Below are positions 1 to 11,413 of a DNA stretch of 64,000 bases, in pieces. The notes below the pieces were generated by a model. It saw only the letters and a program-made list of their open reading frames with translations, did not search any database and had not been told where the DNA came from. Source of the DNA: Helichrysum umbraculigerum (lineage: Eukaryota > Streptophyta > Magnoliopsida > Asterales > Asteraceae); assembly GCA_949592205.1 (NCBI GenBank), contig CATIUR010000001.1, positions 260,282,250 to 260,346,249 on the forward strand, in the 5' to 3' direction. Position numbers and translations under genes: made by a program. Numbering within the stretch: position 1 is the first letter of the stretch; the number at the start of each line of letters is the position of its first letter.

Positions 1-695
1 TCGATTCAATTTAATACGGACGTTGGTGACCAATTTTATTAAATAACATTGTTATGTCAAAAATATTATTAATAATATTTCGTATTCATTCGTATTGTAC
101 AATCAGAAAGTTACACAATTTAAAATGTTAAAACGCGCAACTAAATAAATTAAAGTACATGTTATAACTCAAATATAAATTGTAAAATATTTAAATAAAA
201 TCTCGCGTAATAATTTGTATTTTTTTAAAAACGTACATTTAATATTTAAAATAATTATTTACGATTAAACGGCGGAGCAAACGAACACCGCACGGGGAGC
301 GGGGACTGGAAAATGGGAGGATAACCTCCCATTCCCCACCTTTTCTTTCATTTTCAATTTCTATTCTCTCTCTCTCTCTTTCTTTTACTCTCAATCACCA
401 AACCACATTCATCACACAAAATCGCAAAATAACACCACAAAACATCGCCGAATCATACCACTCGTTTGGAGAAAAGTGACCACGACAACACGATCTACAT
501 TCCTATCTTCCCGGATTTTTCATCCGACACTTTGTAAGTTTCCGACAAATCCCGACATCTCTCGTTTTTGATCATTTTTACTAGTTTATGGTTTAATTAG
601 GCTTATTATGTTCATATAAGGGTTGGGTAAAAGATTTGGACCGAACGGAAACCGGAAAACTCATTTTCGGCACATTTTTTGGCCAACAGACCGCT

Positions 696-869
696 ACGTC
701 GCACCTGGCCAGGGGCCTCTGCGACGTCGCTGCCTACGTCGCACAAAAATCCCAACGTCGCATTAGCGACGTCGCCCCCTACGTCGCATTGATTTGCGAA
801 GATCGCATCATGCGACGTACCTGCCTACGTCGCACCTTACGTCGCTTGCAACGTCGCATGCTACGTCGC
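696..869. repeat. ACGTCGC motif array in LTR S1
   Basis: About ten copies of ACGTCGC, plus GCGACGT in the opposite sense, lie within 174 bp in the putative transcribed leader of S1. Some sit back to back as GCGACGTCGC, a perfect palindrome. The reading frame across the array (636-974) is a by-product of the repeats, not a gene. Confidence 0.85.
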
Positions 870-1712
870 ACAAACCAGGACCTTGAAAACTCACATTTCA
901 CTAAGTGTCGAACTTTTACAACTTCAAATCCTTATACGATACGACTTATAAAACACTTTGGGACACTTTTGTAAGTGCAAAACATCAATAATTTGATAAT
1001 AATACTTAAAGTTTATTATTTCAAACTCGTCACCAACGGGTCGTACACTTTTATACAAACGATAACGAACCAACATTCGGACACATTGGGTTGTATGAAC
1101 AACTAGCCTAGATGATCTTGCGAGACATCTACTTACTTGACATTACGTGTTTAGGCATTTGGAGGTTACGGGTTCGGAGAACCAACTGTTGATATTACTT
1201 ACTCGTTTATTGATATAAACGCACCTGCAAAGACTCAGGTGAGTCTTACGGCCCCACTTTTACTGTTTTATCTTATTGGGGGAGATACATGCTACTGATT
1301 TTTCTCGAACACAAGTACTAAACTGTTTACTATACCAAACGGAATTGCATGAGTTACTTACTATTTACTGAAGTCTCTCCATCATATATCGTTAGTTATG
1401 TACTTAAGCGCGAACAGTAGTTAATGGATCCATTAGGGAAATGACCCTCCCCGCCCGGGGTAGTAGCGCTACCACGAACCGTTATGTATAAACGGGCGAC
1501 TATTATTTCGTTTACTTATGCTTGCTCAATTTCGAGCATGTCACGGGAGCAACTGATTATTTACGGGTTAAGCTTCGATTATGAGCCTCATGGCAACGGT
1601 ATAACTTGATTACTTTACTTTTGCGAGATTTGCAAATACTTGATATACGCCTACGGGCAATACTGATGAAATCTTGTGTTCAAACTGATTATTTACTGAC
1701 AAACCTGTGAGA

Positions 1713-2408
1713 TTCACCAACCTTTTGGTTGACCCTTTTTAGCATGTATTCTCACGTACACTTACGGAGTAGGATCACTCCAGGATTACTAGCTAGAGTC
1801 GCATGATTTCCAAACTGCATTTAACGGAGATTCTTTGGCATTATCTTTTGTAACTATGGTTATGTAATAGAATCTCCCGCCACATACGCGGACTCTAGGC
1901 TTACATATTTTTGTAAAGAAAACTATATGTTTTCAAACGATTTAATTATGAAATGTAATTATTTTACAAAACGTCTCATTTAGAGGTCGTTTGCTGTATA
2001 TCTTGTGCTTTGTATATTGATTAGTAGCACCCAATGTATGCTTCCGCAAATCGTTAAATTTTCACCAACCTTTTGGTTGACCCTTTTTAGCATGTATTCT
2101 CAGGTACACTTACGGAGTAGGATCACTCCAGGATTACTAGCTAGAGTCGCATGATTTCCAAACTGCATTTAACGGAGATTCTTTGGCATTATCTTTTGTA
2201 ACTATGGTTATGTAATAGAATCTCCCGCCACATACGCGGACTCTAGGCTTACATATTTTTGTAAAGAAAACTATATGTTTTCAAACGATTTAATTATGAA
2301 ATGTAATTATTTTACAAAACGTCTCATTTAGAGGTCGTTTGCTGTATATCTTGTGCTTTGTATATTGATTAGTAGCACCCAATGTATGCTTCCGCAAATC
2401 GTTAAATT
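1713..2408 (+). repeat. Tandem 348-bp duplication at the 3' end of LTR S1
   Basis: Copy one is 1713-2060 and copy two 2061-2408; both start TTCACCAACC and end GTTAAATT. I see only one clear difference (CACGTACAC against CAGGTACAC), so the duplication is young. The second copy runs into the LTR terminus. S2 has a single copy of this segment. Confidence 0.93.
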
Positions 2409-2423
2409 TGGGGGTGTTACAGA

Positions 2424-5120
2424 TTAGCTCCTTCTGAAATCCGTGAGATGATGGGTCAAATTCAGGAACTGTTAGATAAAGGGTTTATTCGACCGAGTTC
2501 TTCCCCGTGGGGTGCTCCGGTTTTGTTTGTAAAGAAAAAGGATGGTACTTTGCGAATGTGTATTGATTATAGAGAGCTCAATAAAAGAACGGTGAAAAAC
2601 AAATATCCATTGCCTAGAATTGATGAGCTATTCGATCAGTTACAGGGATCATCCTATTTTTCTAAGATTGATTTGAGATCTGGTTATCATCAGGTACGAG
2701 TTCGTGAGGAAGATGTTCCTAAGACTGCTTTTCGTACCCGGTACGGTCATTATGAGTTTTTAGTTATGCCTTTTGGATTGACAAATGCTCCTGCTATTTT
2801 CATGGATTTAATGAATCGAGTTTGTCGACCTTTTCTAGACAAGTTTGTGATTGTATTTACTGACGATATCTTGATTTATTCTAAGTCGGAGGTTGAGCAT
2901 GAACATCATTTGAGATTGATTCTTGATATTTTGAAAAGAGAAAGTCTTTATGCAAAATTTTCCAAGTGTGAATTTTGGCTTCGAGAGGTACAGTTTCTTG
3001 GTCATATTATTTGTAAAGATGGAGTCAAAGTGGATCCTTCTAAAGTGGAAGCCGTTATGAATTGGAATGCTCCTAAAACTCCTTCTGAGATTAAGAGTTT
3101 TCTGGGATTAGCGGGTTATTACCGAAAGTTCATAAAAGATTTTTCTAAGATTGCGGGTCCTTTGACTAAGTTAACTCGTAAAGATGTGAAATTTCAGTGG
3201 ACGGATCAACAGGAGACAGCTTTTCAGACTTTGAGACGGCTTTTGTGTCAGGCTCCTGTGTTAGCATTGCCTGATGGGTCCGATGACTTCATAGTTTATT
3301 GTGATGCTTCTTCTGCAGGTTTGGGTTGCGTTTTGATGCAACGAGACCGTGTTATTGCCTATGCTTCGCGCCAATTGAAACCTCATGAGATTAATTATCC
3401 TACCCATGACTTGGAGTTAGCTGCAGTAGTATTTGCCTTGAAAATATGGAGGCACTATCTCTATGGAACTAAATGTGTTATTTGCACGGATCACAAGAGC
3501 CTTCAATATATGTTTACTCATAAAGAACTTAATATGAGACAGCGCCGATGGTTGGAGTTGATTAAGGATTATGACTGTGAAATCCGATATCATCCGGGTA
3601 AAGCTAATGTGGTTGCCGATGCTTTAAGCCAAAATGTACCTTCCGACCGAATTTATTTTATGCGTTTAGAAATATCTTCTGATTTGATTTCTCAGTTGAA
3701 AGCTGCACAGTTAGAGGCATTGTTGAATCAAAATTTAAAATCTGAGATTTTGTTGAAACGGAAATATTTATTGATTGATGATTCTCGAGGATTGAAAACT
3801 TTTCAGTCATGGGTTTGGGTTCCATTGATTGGGGGACTTCGGGATTTGATATTTTCAGAGGCACACAAATCGAGGTTATCTGTTCATCCGGGGAGTACTA
3901 AAATGTACAATGATTTGAAACCATTGTATTGGTGGCCAACTATGAAAACCGATGTTGCTCGAATGGTGGAGACTTGTCATATATGTTCCCAGGTTAAAGC
4001 AGAACATCAGAAGCCCTATGGTTCATTGAAACAGTTAGATATTCCGGAATGGAAATGGGAGCACATTACTATGGATTTCGTTACCAAATTTCCCCGCACT
4101 CAGAAAGGTAATGATATGATATGGGTGATAGTTGATAGATTAACCAAGAGTGCACATTTTCTAGCCACCAGTGAGACGGCATCGTTGACTCGACTTGCTC
4201 AATTGTACATTCATGAGATTGTTGTTAGACATGGTATTCCTTTATCCATTGTTTCCGATAGAGATTCCAGGTTTGTTTCTAGTTTTTGGCAGAGTTTGCA
4301 ACGTGAACTAGGTACCAGAGTTAATCTTAGCACAGCTTATCATCCTCAGACAGACGGGCAGTCAGAGCGTACTATTCAGACACTCGAGGATATGTTGAGA
4401 GCTTGTGTACTTGAGTATGGCGGTTCTTGGGATTCACACTTACCATTGATAGAGTTTGCTTATAATAATTCTTATCATTCTAGCATTGGTATGCCGCCAT
4501 ATGAGATGTTGTATGGGCGCCGTTGTCGAACACCTACATGTTGGTTAGAAGTGGGAGAAAAACAGTTTGTGGGTCCCGATATAGTTCAAATTACAGCTGA
4601 CAAAGTTAAGATTGCTCGTGAGAAACTGAAAGCAGCACGTGATAGACAGAAACAGTATGCTGACCCACGTAGGCGACCTTTTGTTTTTGTTGAAGGGGAA
4701 CTTGTATATTTAAAGGTTTCTCTATGGAAGGGTGTTATTAGATTTGGTAAACGTGGGAAGTTAGCTCCCCGATATATTGGCCCATTTAGAATCCGTCAGG
4801 TGATTAATGAACAATCGGTTTCTTTAGATCTTCCGCCCGAATTAGCCGGTATTCATGATACTTTTAATGTTTGCTATTTAAGAAAATGCAATGTGGAGGA
4901 TCAATCCCAAATCCTTCCCTTGCAAGATCTTCGTGTTGACTCAAGTAAGAAATTGGTTGAGGAACCTGTCGAGCTTTTAGATAGAAAAGTGACCAAATTA
5001 CGTAGAAAAGAAATTCCTATGGTTTTGGTTAAGTGGAAACATAGTTTGGGTGCGGATCTCACTTGGGAAACGGAGGAGAGTATGCGGGTTAGATACCCTA
5101 GTTTATTTGTGTCTAGTTAG
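2424..5120 (+). CDS. Pol polyprotein of Tekay/Del-like element P, 5'-truncated
   Basis: This encodes the reverse transcriptase, RNase H and integrase of a chromodomain Ty3/gypsy element. The frame is open for about 900 codons; the first ATG is at 2448, but in-frame codons run back to the S1 boundary, so protease and gag lie beyond S1 to the left. Counting from that ATG: RT with a TDD box at residues 138-140 (threonine where FxDD usually has I, V or A); RNase H acidic residues D286, E323, D348 and D391; integrase zinc finger H473, H480, C510, C513; catalytic D543, D604, E640; then a GPY/F module and a C-terminal chromodomain (about 850-886). No internal stop or frameshift is seen, unlike array A, so P is the youngest coding copy here. 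It can no longer be expressed as a normal gag-pol because S1 severs it. Confidence 0.92.
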   Translation, partial: LAPSEIREMMGQIQELLDKGFIRPSSSPWGAPVLFVKKKDGTLRMCIDYRELNKRTVKNKYPLPRIDELFDQLQGSSYFSKIDLRSGYHQVRVREEDVPKTAFRTRYGHYEFLVMPFGLTNAPAIFMDLMNRVCRPFLDKFVIVFTDDILIYSKSEVEHEHHLRLILDILKRESLYAKFSKCEFWLREVQFLGHIICKDGVKVDPSKVEAVMNWNAPKTPSEIKSFLGLAGYYRKFIKDFSKIAGPLTKLTRKDVKFQWTDQQETAFQTLRRLLCQAPVLALPDGSDDFIVYCDASSAGLGCVLMQRDRVIAYASRQLKPHEINYPTHDLELAAVVFALKIWRHYLYGTKCVICTDHKSLQYMFTHKELNMRQRRWLELIKDYDCEIRYHPGKANVVADALSQNVPSDRIYFMRLEISSDLISQLKAAQLEALLNQNLKSEILLKRKYLLIDDSRGLKTFQSWVWVPLIGGLRDLIFSEAHKSRLSVHPGSTKMYNDLKPLYWWPTMKTDVARMVETCHICSQVKAEHQKPYGSLKQLDIPEWKWEHITMDFVTKFPRTQKGNDMIWVIVDRLTKSAHFLATSETASLTRLAQLYIHEIVVRHGIPLSIVSDRDSRFVSSFWQSLQRELGTRVNLSTAYHPQTDGQSERTIQTLEDMLRACVLEYGGSWDSHLPLIEFAYNNSYHSSIGMPPYEMLYGRRCRTPTCWLEVGEKQFVGPDIVQITADKVKIAREKLKAARDRQKQYADPRRRPFVFVEGELVYLKVSLWKGVIRFGKRGKLAPRYIGPFRIRQVINEQSVSLDLPPELAGIHDTFNVCYLRKCNVEDQSQILPLQDLRVDSSKKLVEEPVELLDRKVTKLRRKEIPMVLVKWKHSLGADLTWETEESMRVRYPSLFVSS

Positions 5121-5140
5121 ATTTCGGGACGAAATCTTTC

Positions 5141-5155
5141 TAAGGAGGGATGATT
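5141..5155 (+). other. Polypurine tract of element P
   Basis: A purine-rich TAAGGAGGGATGATT lies directly before the 3' LTR start TGTAACATCC. This is the expected primer site for plus-strand DNA synthesis. Confidence 0.8.
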
Positions 5156-7176
5156 TGTAACATCCCCAAATCGGGCCTAGAAGAAAAAGGTATGTTCTTT
5201 AAATTATTTATGCGATTTATAATTTTTAGCTGTGTTTGATTTTAAATTTAATAGGTAAATGAGCCTCAGGAAATATTGTGACTATTGAAATGTTAGCTGT
5301 TTTAGATTATTTTAGGTGACGGTAAAATAAAATAATTTTCTCGCATTTGAAATTGAGGTTCCAGACAATAGATTTAGGACGGGTATAATATTTCACTGTA
5401 TTTGAGTTAGGTTAAAAGTGTTGGTCGACCTTTATTTCCTTCATTTCCTGACTTTGGTTAAAAACCTCCAAGAACACACACACTCATAAACAAATTGCAA
5501 AATCTGAATTTGATCATAATTGGAGCTGTGAATTTGTTGAAGCCACTGAATTCATCTTCTTCTTCTTCATCTTGTTCATCTAGTTTTCTCCATTTCCATT
5601 GTAAGTATTTGTTTTGTGTTCTTGAGCTCAATTGGTGAAATTAAGTAGAAAACTTATGCATGTATGATCAATTGTACTTGAATGGATTGTAGTTACTGAA
5701 ATTGACATCATCATCTTCTTGTTCTTGACTTAAATGTAAATTTCTTAGGTTTCTAGTATAAAAGTGGGTTCTTGATTTAAATTAGGTTGAATACATGATG
5801 CATGTGTGAAATTGAGGTTAGATGATGTTCCTTGTTGTTGTATTATAATTAGGAATGATATTTGAGGTCAATTACTTGCAAAAATCGTGTATTACAACTG
5901 AATTGAATGAAAAAGGGGTTTTTAGTTCGAGCTGAAAAGTTGTAGGTCTGAACCTCTGTTTTAAAACGTGTGAACGCGATCCAGCTCCATCACCCGGATC
6001 GCGTTCCATAGTGAAATTTGGTTACAGAACGATTTTGTTCATTCGAACGCGATCCAGCCACAGTTACCCGGATCGCGTTAGTCAGTGTTTAATTGAGTCG
6101 GATTGGTTTTGTTCTTAGGAACGCGATCCAACACCTTAACCCGGATCGCGTTCGAAAGTGAAAAACGGTAACAGAATATTTTGTGCCTATGAACGCGATC
6201 CAGCCACCCTCACCCGGATCGCGTTTGCTAGTTATATTTTGACGAATTTGATAACTTGTGACACGAACACTAATATCTAAAGTGTATTAGATGTACCTTA
6301 TGTGCACTTATTTGAATTATGAAACAAGTTATTAACTTGTGTTTTGATTGTGTTTACAGAGGCACCGAAGACTCAATAAAATAAGATCTTTGAGTTTGGA
6401 GACTGAAACGAGACAGGTGAGTGGACTTGTTCTCACAGTTTAATCTTGGTGTTAACAGTTAGTTACATCAATTTTAAGTTGATAGTATTGATTGAATTAT
6501 TGATAAGTTGATGATAGAATTATTGATAGTACTAGTTGATTTATAGATTGATTGATTTCTAGTGAATGATTCCATGATAGGTTGGAATGATAGAGGTCAA
6601 TTATGTTGGGTTTAGTCGCTATAGGTTAATCTTTATGGGTTGGATGAACATTCGTTGTGAATTAGTCCATATTGATTAAAGATAGCAATAAACTATCGGT
6701 AAAATCTCTGTATTGGCCTGCAGTTGATTATTAAGTGTTTTTGGAGTGCCACCGCAGACTGAGGGTATCTCAAGAACCACCGATCCTCTGTTTTGATTGT
6801 TTATTTAGTTGATTGTTGTGATTGATTGTTATGCTAAGATAGATTGTAAGACTTAGTGTACTCACTTAGCTTCGTGCTAATTCCCCACCATAATCTTGCA
6901 GGTTAACTTTTGAGATATTTGGACATGTGATGATGGCTTGAAGAAATGTTTGACAGCTGGAACTCTGATCGTTTTGATAATACCATGTTTTGTTAAATAA
7001 CACTCAGTTTGAATATTTGTTTGTAACTAAGTATTTTAAGTTTGTTATTGTATAAAAATTAGTTAAAGGTTTGATGTTTTTATGTCAATATGATGTAAAC
7101 CTTTTCGAATTGGGATAACGCTTCCGAATTGTAAAAAAAAAAAAAAAAAATGTGTCTTAAATTATGGAGTGTTATA
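5156..7176 (+). mobile_element. 3' LTR of element P
   Basis: It begins TGTAACATCC after the polypurine tract and ends in GGAGTGTTATA, a degraded inverted match of its start; length 2021 bp. A TC-rich leader-like tract (5560-5600) precedes four large hairpins. A poly(A) run lies at 7132-7150 near the end. The next base resumes the reading frame of the H integrase, which fixes the boundary. The partner LTR is left of the window. Confidence 0.85.
5972..6225. repeat. Four tandem 10-bp-stem hairpins in the P LTR
   Basis: Units start at 5972, 6045, 6119 and 6191 (period 72-74 bp). Each has AACGCGATCC, a loop of roughly 13-15 bases, then GGATCGCGTT, a perfect 10-bp stem. The stems are identical in all four while loops and spacers differ, which suggests that the stem has been kept. 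Confidence 0.92.
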
Positions 7177-7311
7177 TCAAAGGACTTTACCTTCGAAGCA
7201 GTCAAGCTAGAGGCACCAGATGGTAATTTTAAAGTCAATGGCCACCGCTTAAAGCATTACATCGAAGACTTTCCTTCCAGTGAGGAAGTCTATATCTTTG
7301 AACCCCCTTGA
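7177..7311 (+). pseudogene. Integrase C-terminal fragment of Athila/Tat-like element H
   Basis: A 45-codon open segment starts exactly where the P LTR ends and stops at TGA 7309-7311. It contains the motif VNGHRLKHY, typical of the end of Athila/Tat integrases. The rest of this pol is to the left of P and outside the window. P therefore inserted into the integrase of H in the same orientation. The C-terminal tail is short and ends in an acidic and aromatic stretch before a proline pair. Confidence 0.75.
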
Positions 7312-7649
7312 GCCGACCAGTAGGTAAAAGAGTCAAGCTAGAGACTTTTTAAACAAGCGCTCTTGGGAGGCACCCCATTGCTTATCTTAGAATAGCTTTA
7401 ATTTTCATTTCTTAGTTTATTTTTGTTTCGTATTATCATCCCTGAACTAATAATGTAGGATAAGCTAGATATCTGACAGCACCACACTCATACATATACA
7501 TAAGAGATAAGTTTTATTTGATCTATACAAATGCAAACGTTCAGATGATTCAAACTTTCACATAAAAATCTTTTAAAAGTCATCTGATAATGCTGCATTT
7601 GTATATCTTTATAAACTATAGCATTACATGTTCTTCTTTATGTTTCAGG
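7312..7649 (+). other. H spacer between pol and 3' ORF, with splice-acceptor-like end
   Basis: No coding potential is seen. The region ends in a pyrimidine-rich TTCTTCTTTATGTTTCAG directly before the ATG at 7650, a good match to a plant 3' splice site. Athila-group elements are known to carry an extra ORF after pol that is thought to be made from spliced RNA; that this site is used is inference. Confidence 0.5.
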
Positions 7650-8171
7650 ATGGATGCTTCAGCTGAGACCTCAGGACACACCTCTCAGACACAACAGAAA
7701 CGGAAGAAAAATCACAGAGGAAAGAAGAAGTTGACCACTGTTCCAGAGGAGCATGCGACAGATGTGACGATTACCCCGATATCTGCCCCAGTCCTAGATT
7801 ATAGGATTACTACAGCAGATTCGGCGTTGACTTAGGCGATTCTCCGAGGGCTCTCCATCCAGCATGACTCTCACTCTGACATTAGGGAGATGGTTGGACT
7901 CCCGAGACTTCCCGACCAGTCCTACAGACTTGGTCGAGGTCCTAGACCATCTCTCCCGCCATGGTCATTCTTCCCAGCTGCCACCACTACAGAGCCTACT
8001 CCTCCTGCTGTTGCTGTTGCACCTCCAGTGCATTCTGAGACACCTCCTGATCTCTCTGATGCATCCATGATGCCTGGTTCCATTGTTGCCACGTCACCTA
8101 ATTCCGTTCCAGACAGTGACGCACTTGCAACATTTGACCAAGACATGGATGATTTGCTAGACGACTTTTAG
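7650..8171 (+). pseudogene. Unrecognised 3' ORF of element H, one in-frame stop
   Basis: One frame runs from ATG 7650 to TAG 8169-8171 and is broken only by TAG at 7833-7835. The N-terminal part is Ser/Thr-rich and then strongly basic (KRKKNHRGKKK at about residues 17-27). The middle is proline-rich with Ala/Val/Thr, and the C-terminus is acidic (DQDMDDLLDDF). I see no signal peptide and no membrane segment, so it does not look like a classical envelope protein; the basic run could be a nuclear signal. Its position after pol and before the 3' LTR is that of the env-like ORF of Athila elements. I do not recognise a family, and function is unknown. Confidence 0.5.
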
Positions 8172-8549
8172 TTTATTTTATTACTTTATGTTTTATTTAT
8201 GTTAGACTTTTATGATGTTGAAATATTGATCTGGTAATTGTGACGATATTTATAGTATTGCAGAACTTAGCTTCGTAAGGAATGACTAAGCTTTAAACAG
8301 AGTCTGGTCCACAAATCCAGCAGACCATTAGTACCACTCCTTCACGAATCTGGTCCTGATTCCAGTGCTCACTAACCGTATGGAAGTATCTCTCCTAACT
8401 CTTCCCATTTCTATCTTCTACATAACTTAGATATGTTTATAGCCCACTTAAATCTCTAAGTGTGGCATCCTCCATATTTAAGACTTTTAAATTCACATTT
8501 TTCCTAAAGCAAAACCCTAAGTGTGGGATTCTACCTACTTAGTGTAGAA

Positions 8550-8586
8550 ACATTGGGGACAATATTTATTTCTAAGTGTGGGATAG
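8550..8586 (+). other. Internal hairpin plus polypurine-like module in H
   Basis: ATTG-GGGA-CAAT (8552-8563) forms a short stem with a GGGA loop, followed by CTAAGTGTGGGATAG. The layout matches the terminal module at 33018-33054 and the internal module of element C at 55816. It lies about 2 kb before the true polypurine tract when insertions are removed. Confidence 0.55.
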
Positions 8587-9959
8587 CAGTATATCTCTCG
8601 TCAAAATATCTGTCAAAGTTGATTTAGGAACATGCAAGTCCTCGAATAATTTTTCAATCCTTATTCTGCCAAAATTTTCAAAATTTTTTAAACTTTTTTT
8701 TGAGTCACAATGTAAGAAAGAATACAGATATTTTTACAAGTATTCAAAAGTTGGTAAAAAAAGGTCGAATCATGTCGGATTCCAAATAATTTTTAAGATG
8801 AGGATCTAAGAGGGGCATCGCACGACTGGACACATATAACCTACTTTTGCAGTGAGGAATTTTGAGCCTGATAAGCATTCATTTTAAACGCTTCACTGTT
8901 CGTTTGTTGTGTGTGACCGGGTATACGTGTCAAGATCACATTGACGGGTGCCATACGTGACATAGGTGTAATTAGAGGACCTTGACATTCCTTATAATTA
9001 AACCCCCATTTTAGCCTTCTTTTCAAGCCCAAAACCCTTCCAACACTTATTTTTAGTGTTGATGATCCGCATAGAAAACCCTGTTGAGCCTTAGCCTATT
9101 CGTTTCTTGACAAAAACCACATTTTTAAACCCACTCACTCCCATACCTCCCAAAAACTTATCCTAGAAATTTAAAAATCTTTTGAAAACCGATATTTAGA
9201 TATTCTTTTTGCTTTCTCTAAAAAATCACAAATTTCGTGTTTACTCAAAACTTATAATGTGCGTTTCCGTGATAAATACTCAAAACTCGAGAGTCTTGTG
9301 GTGTGCAAAATTGACACCAAGTAAATTTGAAGTTGTCAAAAGATTGAAGAATGGAAGAATAGGAAAGGAATTCTGAAGGCAACAAAAAAAAATCCCTTAG
9401 AAATTCCTTAGCAAAAAATATATATATAGAAAATAGAAAAAGGAAAAGAAAAGTGTGAAATAAAGCTAAGTGCTTCGAATCTTTTGAAAACTCCGATCTT
9501 TATAAAGTAAAAATCCTCCAAGTGTTTTCGAAAGATAGAAGTAAATTAGCTATCTTCTTCCCTTATCGTTATCCGTTTCCGTTTTCCTTAAAAAGTCTAT
9601 CTAAATATTCTTAAGTTTAAAAAGTCCTAAGATAAGTGAAACCCTTTTTAAATCAAAACTTTTCACCTATCCATACACCTTAACCCCCACTAAACATTAT
9701 AACCCCGTAGAATGTCCTGGGATAATTAGCACCGTCCCCGTCTAAGTGATGGAGATATGATCTTTGGCTAAGCCTATGACGACAAATGTTGCACGACTGG
9801 TATTTGAGCGATTTTTCATTTGGCTTAGGATAATGGGGAATCCGATACACTTTGTGAGAATTGAGTAACCACCAGTGAGATCGCCCAGTCGTGTATATTC
9901 TAAAATTGCGAGAATTGAAAGTTTACCTAAGAGAATCATCTTGAAAACCTTTGGATACG

Positions 9960-9964
9960 TCGTG
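9960..9964. repeat. Target site duplication TCGTG, left of array A
   Basis: TCGTG directly precedes TGTCGCACCC, the outer end of LTR L1, and is repeated at 32897-32901 after the outer end of L3. It brackets the whole 23-kb array as one insertion into H. Confidence 0.9.
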
Positions 9965-11129
9965 TGTCGCACCCCCAAATTTAAGATGTGGAAGCGGTTC
10001 GGGTCGGGGCGCGACTAATCAAATATCAAAGCACACAAGATATAGCAAACGACTCTATATGCGTCGTTTTAACAAAATATATTAATATAAGAAATGTTTA
10101 CAACGTTTGAAGCTATACATAGCTCGTGTTCTGAAAATGAGAGATTCCAAAACATAAATACTTTTACCAAATATATTAATGCAAGGAAATCTCTAATGTA
10201 TGCATGCTGATTCGTGCTATAGTAATCCTGAAGGCAGTCCAACCAACTGATGGCAGTCCAACCTACTGCTGAGTACCTGTGATACATGCTAAAATAGGTC
10301 AGCTAAAGCTGGTGAGCTCACAGGTTTAAATATAAGATAATATTGTATGAACCGCAAGATTTAAGTATTGATTTGCATCCAGCAAATGATAATGGTAAAG
10401 TATACAGCCATGAGCACATAGTCTGAGCTTAACTCGACCATATAGAGAATTCCGAGCGAGGTGCCTCCACGAGTGCCTAATCTACACTCGTCTGAACAAT
10501 TATTAGTACGTCCGTTTACCCATTTAGTGTATGCTAACCCGGACGAGGAGGGTCAATCCTATATGGTACCATATACTAATAATCACGCAACAACGTATTA
10601 CCAAACTATGCTGATAGAGGGCTTGAAAAGATTAGTGAAAATAACTCATGCAGTATATTGAAAAGTTGTACTTGCATTCACATGTTAAAATAAGCATTGA
10701 ATCACACCCCTGAGTGAAAAGCAGTAAAAAGAGGGGCTATGAAACTCACTTGAGTCTTGAGCGTTTATTTAAATAAACTTGAATTGATTAGCCGTGAATT
10801 GATGTCCAAAGACTTGTAACCTGAGGGTGTCCACGACACGCGATGGTTATTAATATAAGTAGGTAGTTACAAAGACTACATTTGTAGTTGTTTGTTCAAC
10901 TAGAATGTCCAAATTACTACGATTTGGTTGATTGATTTGAGTTTTGAAAACGTGTACGGCCCGTTGGTGATTGTTTGTAATAATAATCTCAATATTATCA
11001 TTATGTTTTTGAAGTGTTATACTTAAAAGTGTATCCCAAAGTTTTTTAGAAGTCGTATCGTATAAGTGTTTGAGGTTGTACAAGTTCGACATTTAGGATA
11101 AAGATAATTTGTCAACTTTCTGTTTTTGG

Positions 11130-11413
11130 GCGACACTGGGCTAGTGTCGCTATAGGTGACACTAGTTAAGAGTCACTAGATGAGTGTCGCTATAGGCAGC
11201 ACTAGTTAGGCGACACTAGGTGAGTGTCGCTAGATTCCTGATTTTCAATTGATTGGCGACACTAGATTAGTGTCGCTATAGGTGACACTTCTCAATTTTT
11301 GGCGTCACTAAGGTAGTGTCGCTAGGATAGATCTGATTTAAGTATTTCAGCGACACTGAAGTAGTGTCACTATATGGGCGACACTTGGCATAGCGACACT
11401 TAGCTAGTGTCGC
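11130..11413. repeat. GCGACAC/GTGTCGC inverted-pair array in L1
   Basis: Pairs of GCGACAC and GTGTCGC separated by about 8-10 bases recur along 284 bp, each able to fold as a hairpin. Downstream in the LTR sense of the CT-rich leader, so probably transcribed. The same array is in L2 and L3. Confidence 0.88.

Larger units (their letters stand above)
1..2421 (+). mobile_element. LTR S1 (Tekay-like), solo or truncated, inserted in pol of element P
   Basis: The right end is GGGGGTGTTACA, the usual Tekay LTR terminus, and the next bases are in-frame reverse transcriptase codons, so this LTR interrupts P. It shares long stretches with S2 (19986-22402), for example the block around 1230-1330 matching 21535-21615, so the two belong to one family. 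A CT-rich tract at 361-390 probably marks the start of the transcribed leader. The left end is outside the window, so neither the target duplication nor solo status can be tested. It carries a palindromic array and a 348-bp internal duplication. Confidence 0.8.
8172..9964 (+). other. H 3' non-coding region, left part
   Basis: Low-complexity AT-rich DNA with no gene that I can support. It has three near copies of the polypurine-like string CTAAGTGTGGGAT (about 8456, 8516 and 8572). The part at 9846-9960 resembles 51940-52030 of element B, which shows that H and B share this segment. It ends at the target duplication of array A and continues at 32897. Confidence 0.65.

Noticed and set aside
636..974. 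112-codon frame in S1
   Set aside because: It reads through the ACGTCGC array inside an LTR leader and is not kept in S2.
5972..6225. CRISPR-like array with regular repeats and spacers
   Set aside because: Plant LTR context, units are inverted-repeat hairpins with short stems, no cas genes; the same applies to the GCGACAC arrays.
8576..9032. Small ORFs in the H 3' non-coding region
   Set aside because: Low complexity, no start context, no partner in element B.
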